DNA of 6,306 nucleotides from an uncultured Candidatus Saccharibacteria bacterium (GTDB lineage Bacteria; Patescibacteria; Saccharimonadia; Saccharimonadales; UBA6022): NCBI GenBank assembly GCA_946479665.1, contig CAMLGO010000049.1, positions 1-6,306 of the forward strand, in the 5' to 3' direction. Below, one piece after another: positions 6,067-6,306 of the stretch (position 1 is the first letter of the stretch; every line of letters begins with the position of its first letter). Made by a program: the position numbers and the translations under genes. The notes under the pieces are model-generated. The model did not search any database. It had not been told where the DNA came from and saw only the letters and a program-made list of their open reading frames with translations.

Positions 6067-6125
6067 CTATTCGTTTCGCTCTTCATGGGGCTCATCAGCA
6101 AAATGACGTAATTTTGGACGAATAG
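6067..6125 (-). ncRNA. Type III hammerhead self-cleaving ribozyme
   Basis: Read on the minus strand, 5' to 3', every element of the motif is in place. CUAUUCG (6119-6125) is the 5' arm of stem III. UC (6118-6117), preceded by G, is the GUC cleavage triplet. CAAAAU (6111-6116) pairs with AUUUUG (6099-6104) as stem I around a 6-nt loop. CUGAUGA (6092-6098) is the first core strand. A 14-nt stem-loop II follows (6078-6091, GCCC/GAGC with one C-A mismatch), then GAAA (6074-6077), then CGAAUAG (6067-6073), a perfect 7-bp match to the first arm. Stem III is the open end, hence type III. Cleavage is expected between 6117 and 6116, about 110 nt before the yitT start. The short, imperfect stem II is the only weakness. 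Confidence 0.93.
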
Positions 6126-6156
6126 TGAAATAGATAGAGAAGAAGCGACGGTGACA

Positions 6157-6194
6157 GCCTGTAACATCCCAGAAAAGTCCGAGATGTTACAGGC
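6157..6194. repeat. Inverted repeat, 12-bp perfect stem with 14-nt loop
   Basis: GCCTGTAACATC (6157-6168) and GATGTTACAGGC (6183-6194) are exact reverse complements. There is no T-run on either side, so it is not a typical terminator. On the minus strand it lies about 30 nt 5' of the hammerhead. Confidence 0.85.
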
Positions 6195-6201
6195 CGCGTC
6201 A

Positions 6202-6232
6202 AACCGACGTTACTGCGGCACAATGGTCGGTT
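6202..6232. repeat. Inverted repeat, 7-bp perfect stem with 17-nt loop
   Basis: AACCGAC (6202-6208) and GTCGGTT (6226-6232) are exact reverse complements, 7 bp away from the 12-bp hairpin. No gene covers this stretch. Together the two hairpins and the hammerhead make a run of three stems on the minus strand, and the stretch 6023-6258 otherwise shows no coding potential to me. Confidence 0.6.
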
Positions 6233-6258
6233 ACGGGCGTCCGATGAGAATATCTACG

Positions 6259-6306
6259 AGATCGGAAGAGCGTCGTGTAGGGAAAGAGTGTAGATCTCGG
6301 TGGTCG
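6259..6306. other. Illumina TruSeq adapter sequence (contamination)
   Basis: From AGATCGGAAGAGCGTCGTGT at 6259 to the last base, the sequence matches the well-known TruSeq read-through adapter without a mismatch that I can see from memory. It is not biological, and real sequence ends at about 6258. Confidence 0.97.

Noticed and set aside
6157..6194. The 12-bp hairpin as a Rho-independent terminator
   Set aside because: No T-run follows on either strand, and the loop is 14 nt.
1..6306. Recoding of TGA as Gly, as in Gracilibacteria/Absconditabacteria
   Set aside because: The genes read cleanly in the standard code, and no in-frame TGA interrupts a recognisable protein family. All five complete genes end in TAA or TAG, so a recoded TGA cannot be strictly excluded, but the family ends fit.

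Overview
The window looks like the end of a contig from a small-genome bacterium of the Candidate Phyla Radiation (Patescibacteria), most likely Saccharibacteria (TM7) or a close relative. This is inferred from gene style: a shortened UvrC, a type IV prepilin, a membrane-anchored Gmad2-domain protein with the CVAAGNP...PRQC segment, tight spacing, GC near one half by eye, and genes that read cleanly in the standard code. No marker gene fixes the taxon. The last 48 bases (6259-6306) match the Illumina TruSeq adapter, so the right edge is a sequencing artefact.

Layout. Positions 1-78 (-) hold the N-terminus of a type IV prepilin that runs off the left edge. uvrC (137-1702, -) lies upstream of it on the same strand. 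A gap of about 30 bp separates uvrC from a divergent two-gene operon: a 14-helix MFS drug exporter (1733-3451, +) and a SRAP/YedK-like protein (3453-4154, +). The SRAP gene overlaps by 26 bp, tail to tail, a Gmad2-domain lipoprotein-like or anchored surface protein (4129-4728, -). Upstream of that, 4781-5110 (-) has no convincing protein. It does have a near-consensus promoter, a 10-bp helix closing its two ends and a strong terminator, so I call it a candidate structured RNA of about 330 nt. Next is a YitT/DUF2179 membrane protein (5156 to about 6004, -) whose family N-terminus is present but has no normal start codon. Upstream of it, 6067-6125 (-) folds into a complete type III hammerhead self-cleaving ribozyme, preceded by two more perfect-stem hairpins.

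Themes. (1) RNA: a hammerhead ribozyme and a second, unidentified structured RNA flank the same yitT gene. (2) DNA repair without cysteine: UvrC has no cysteine at all and has lost the four Fe-S ligands, and the SRAP protein has Ser in place of its catalytic Cys2. (3) Initiation: uvrC and the MFS gene diverge from promoters whose -10 boxes sit so close to the start codons that both mRNAs should be leaderless, while the Gmad2 gene has a textbook Shine-Dalgarno sequence. The most novel items are the hammerhead, the 330-nt RNA and the altered SRAP active site.
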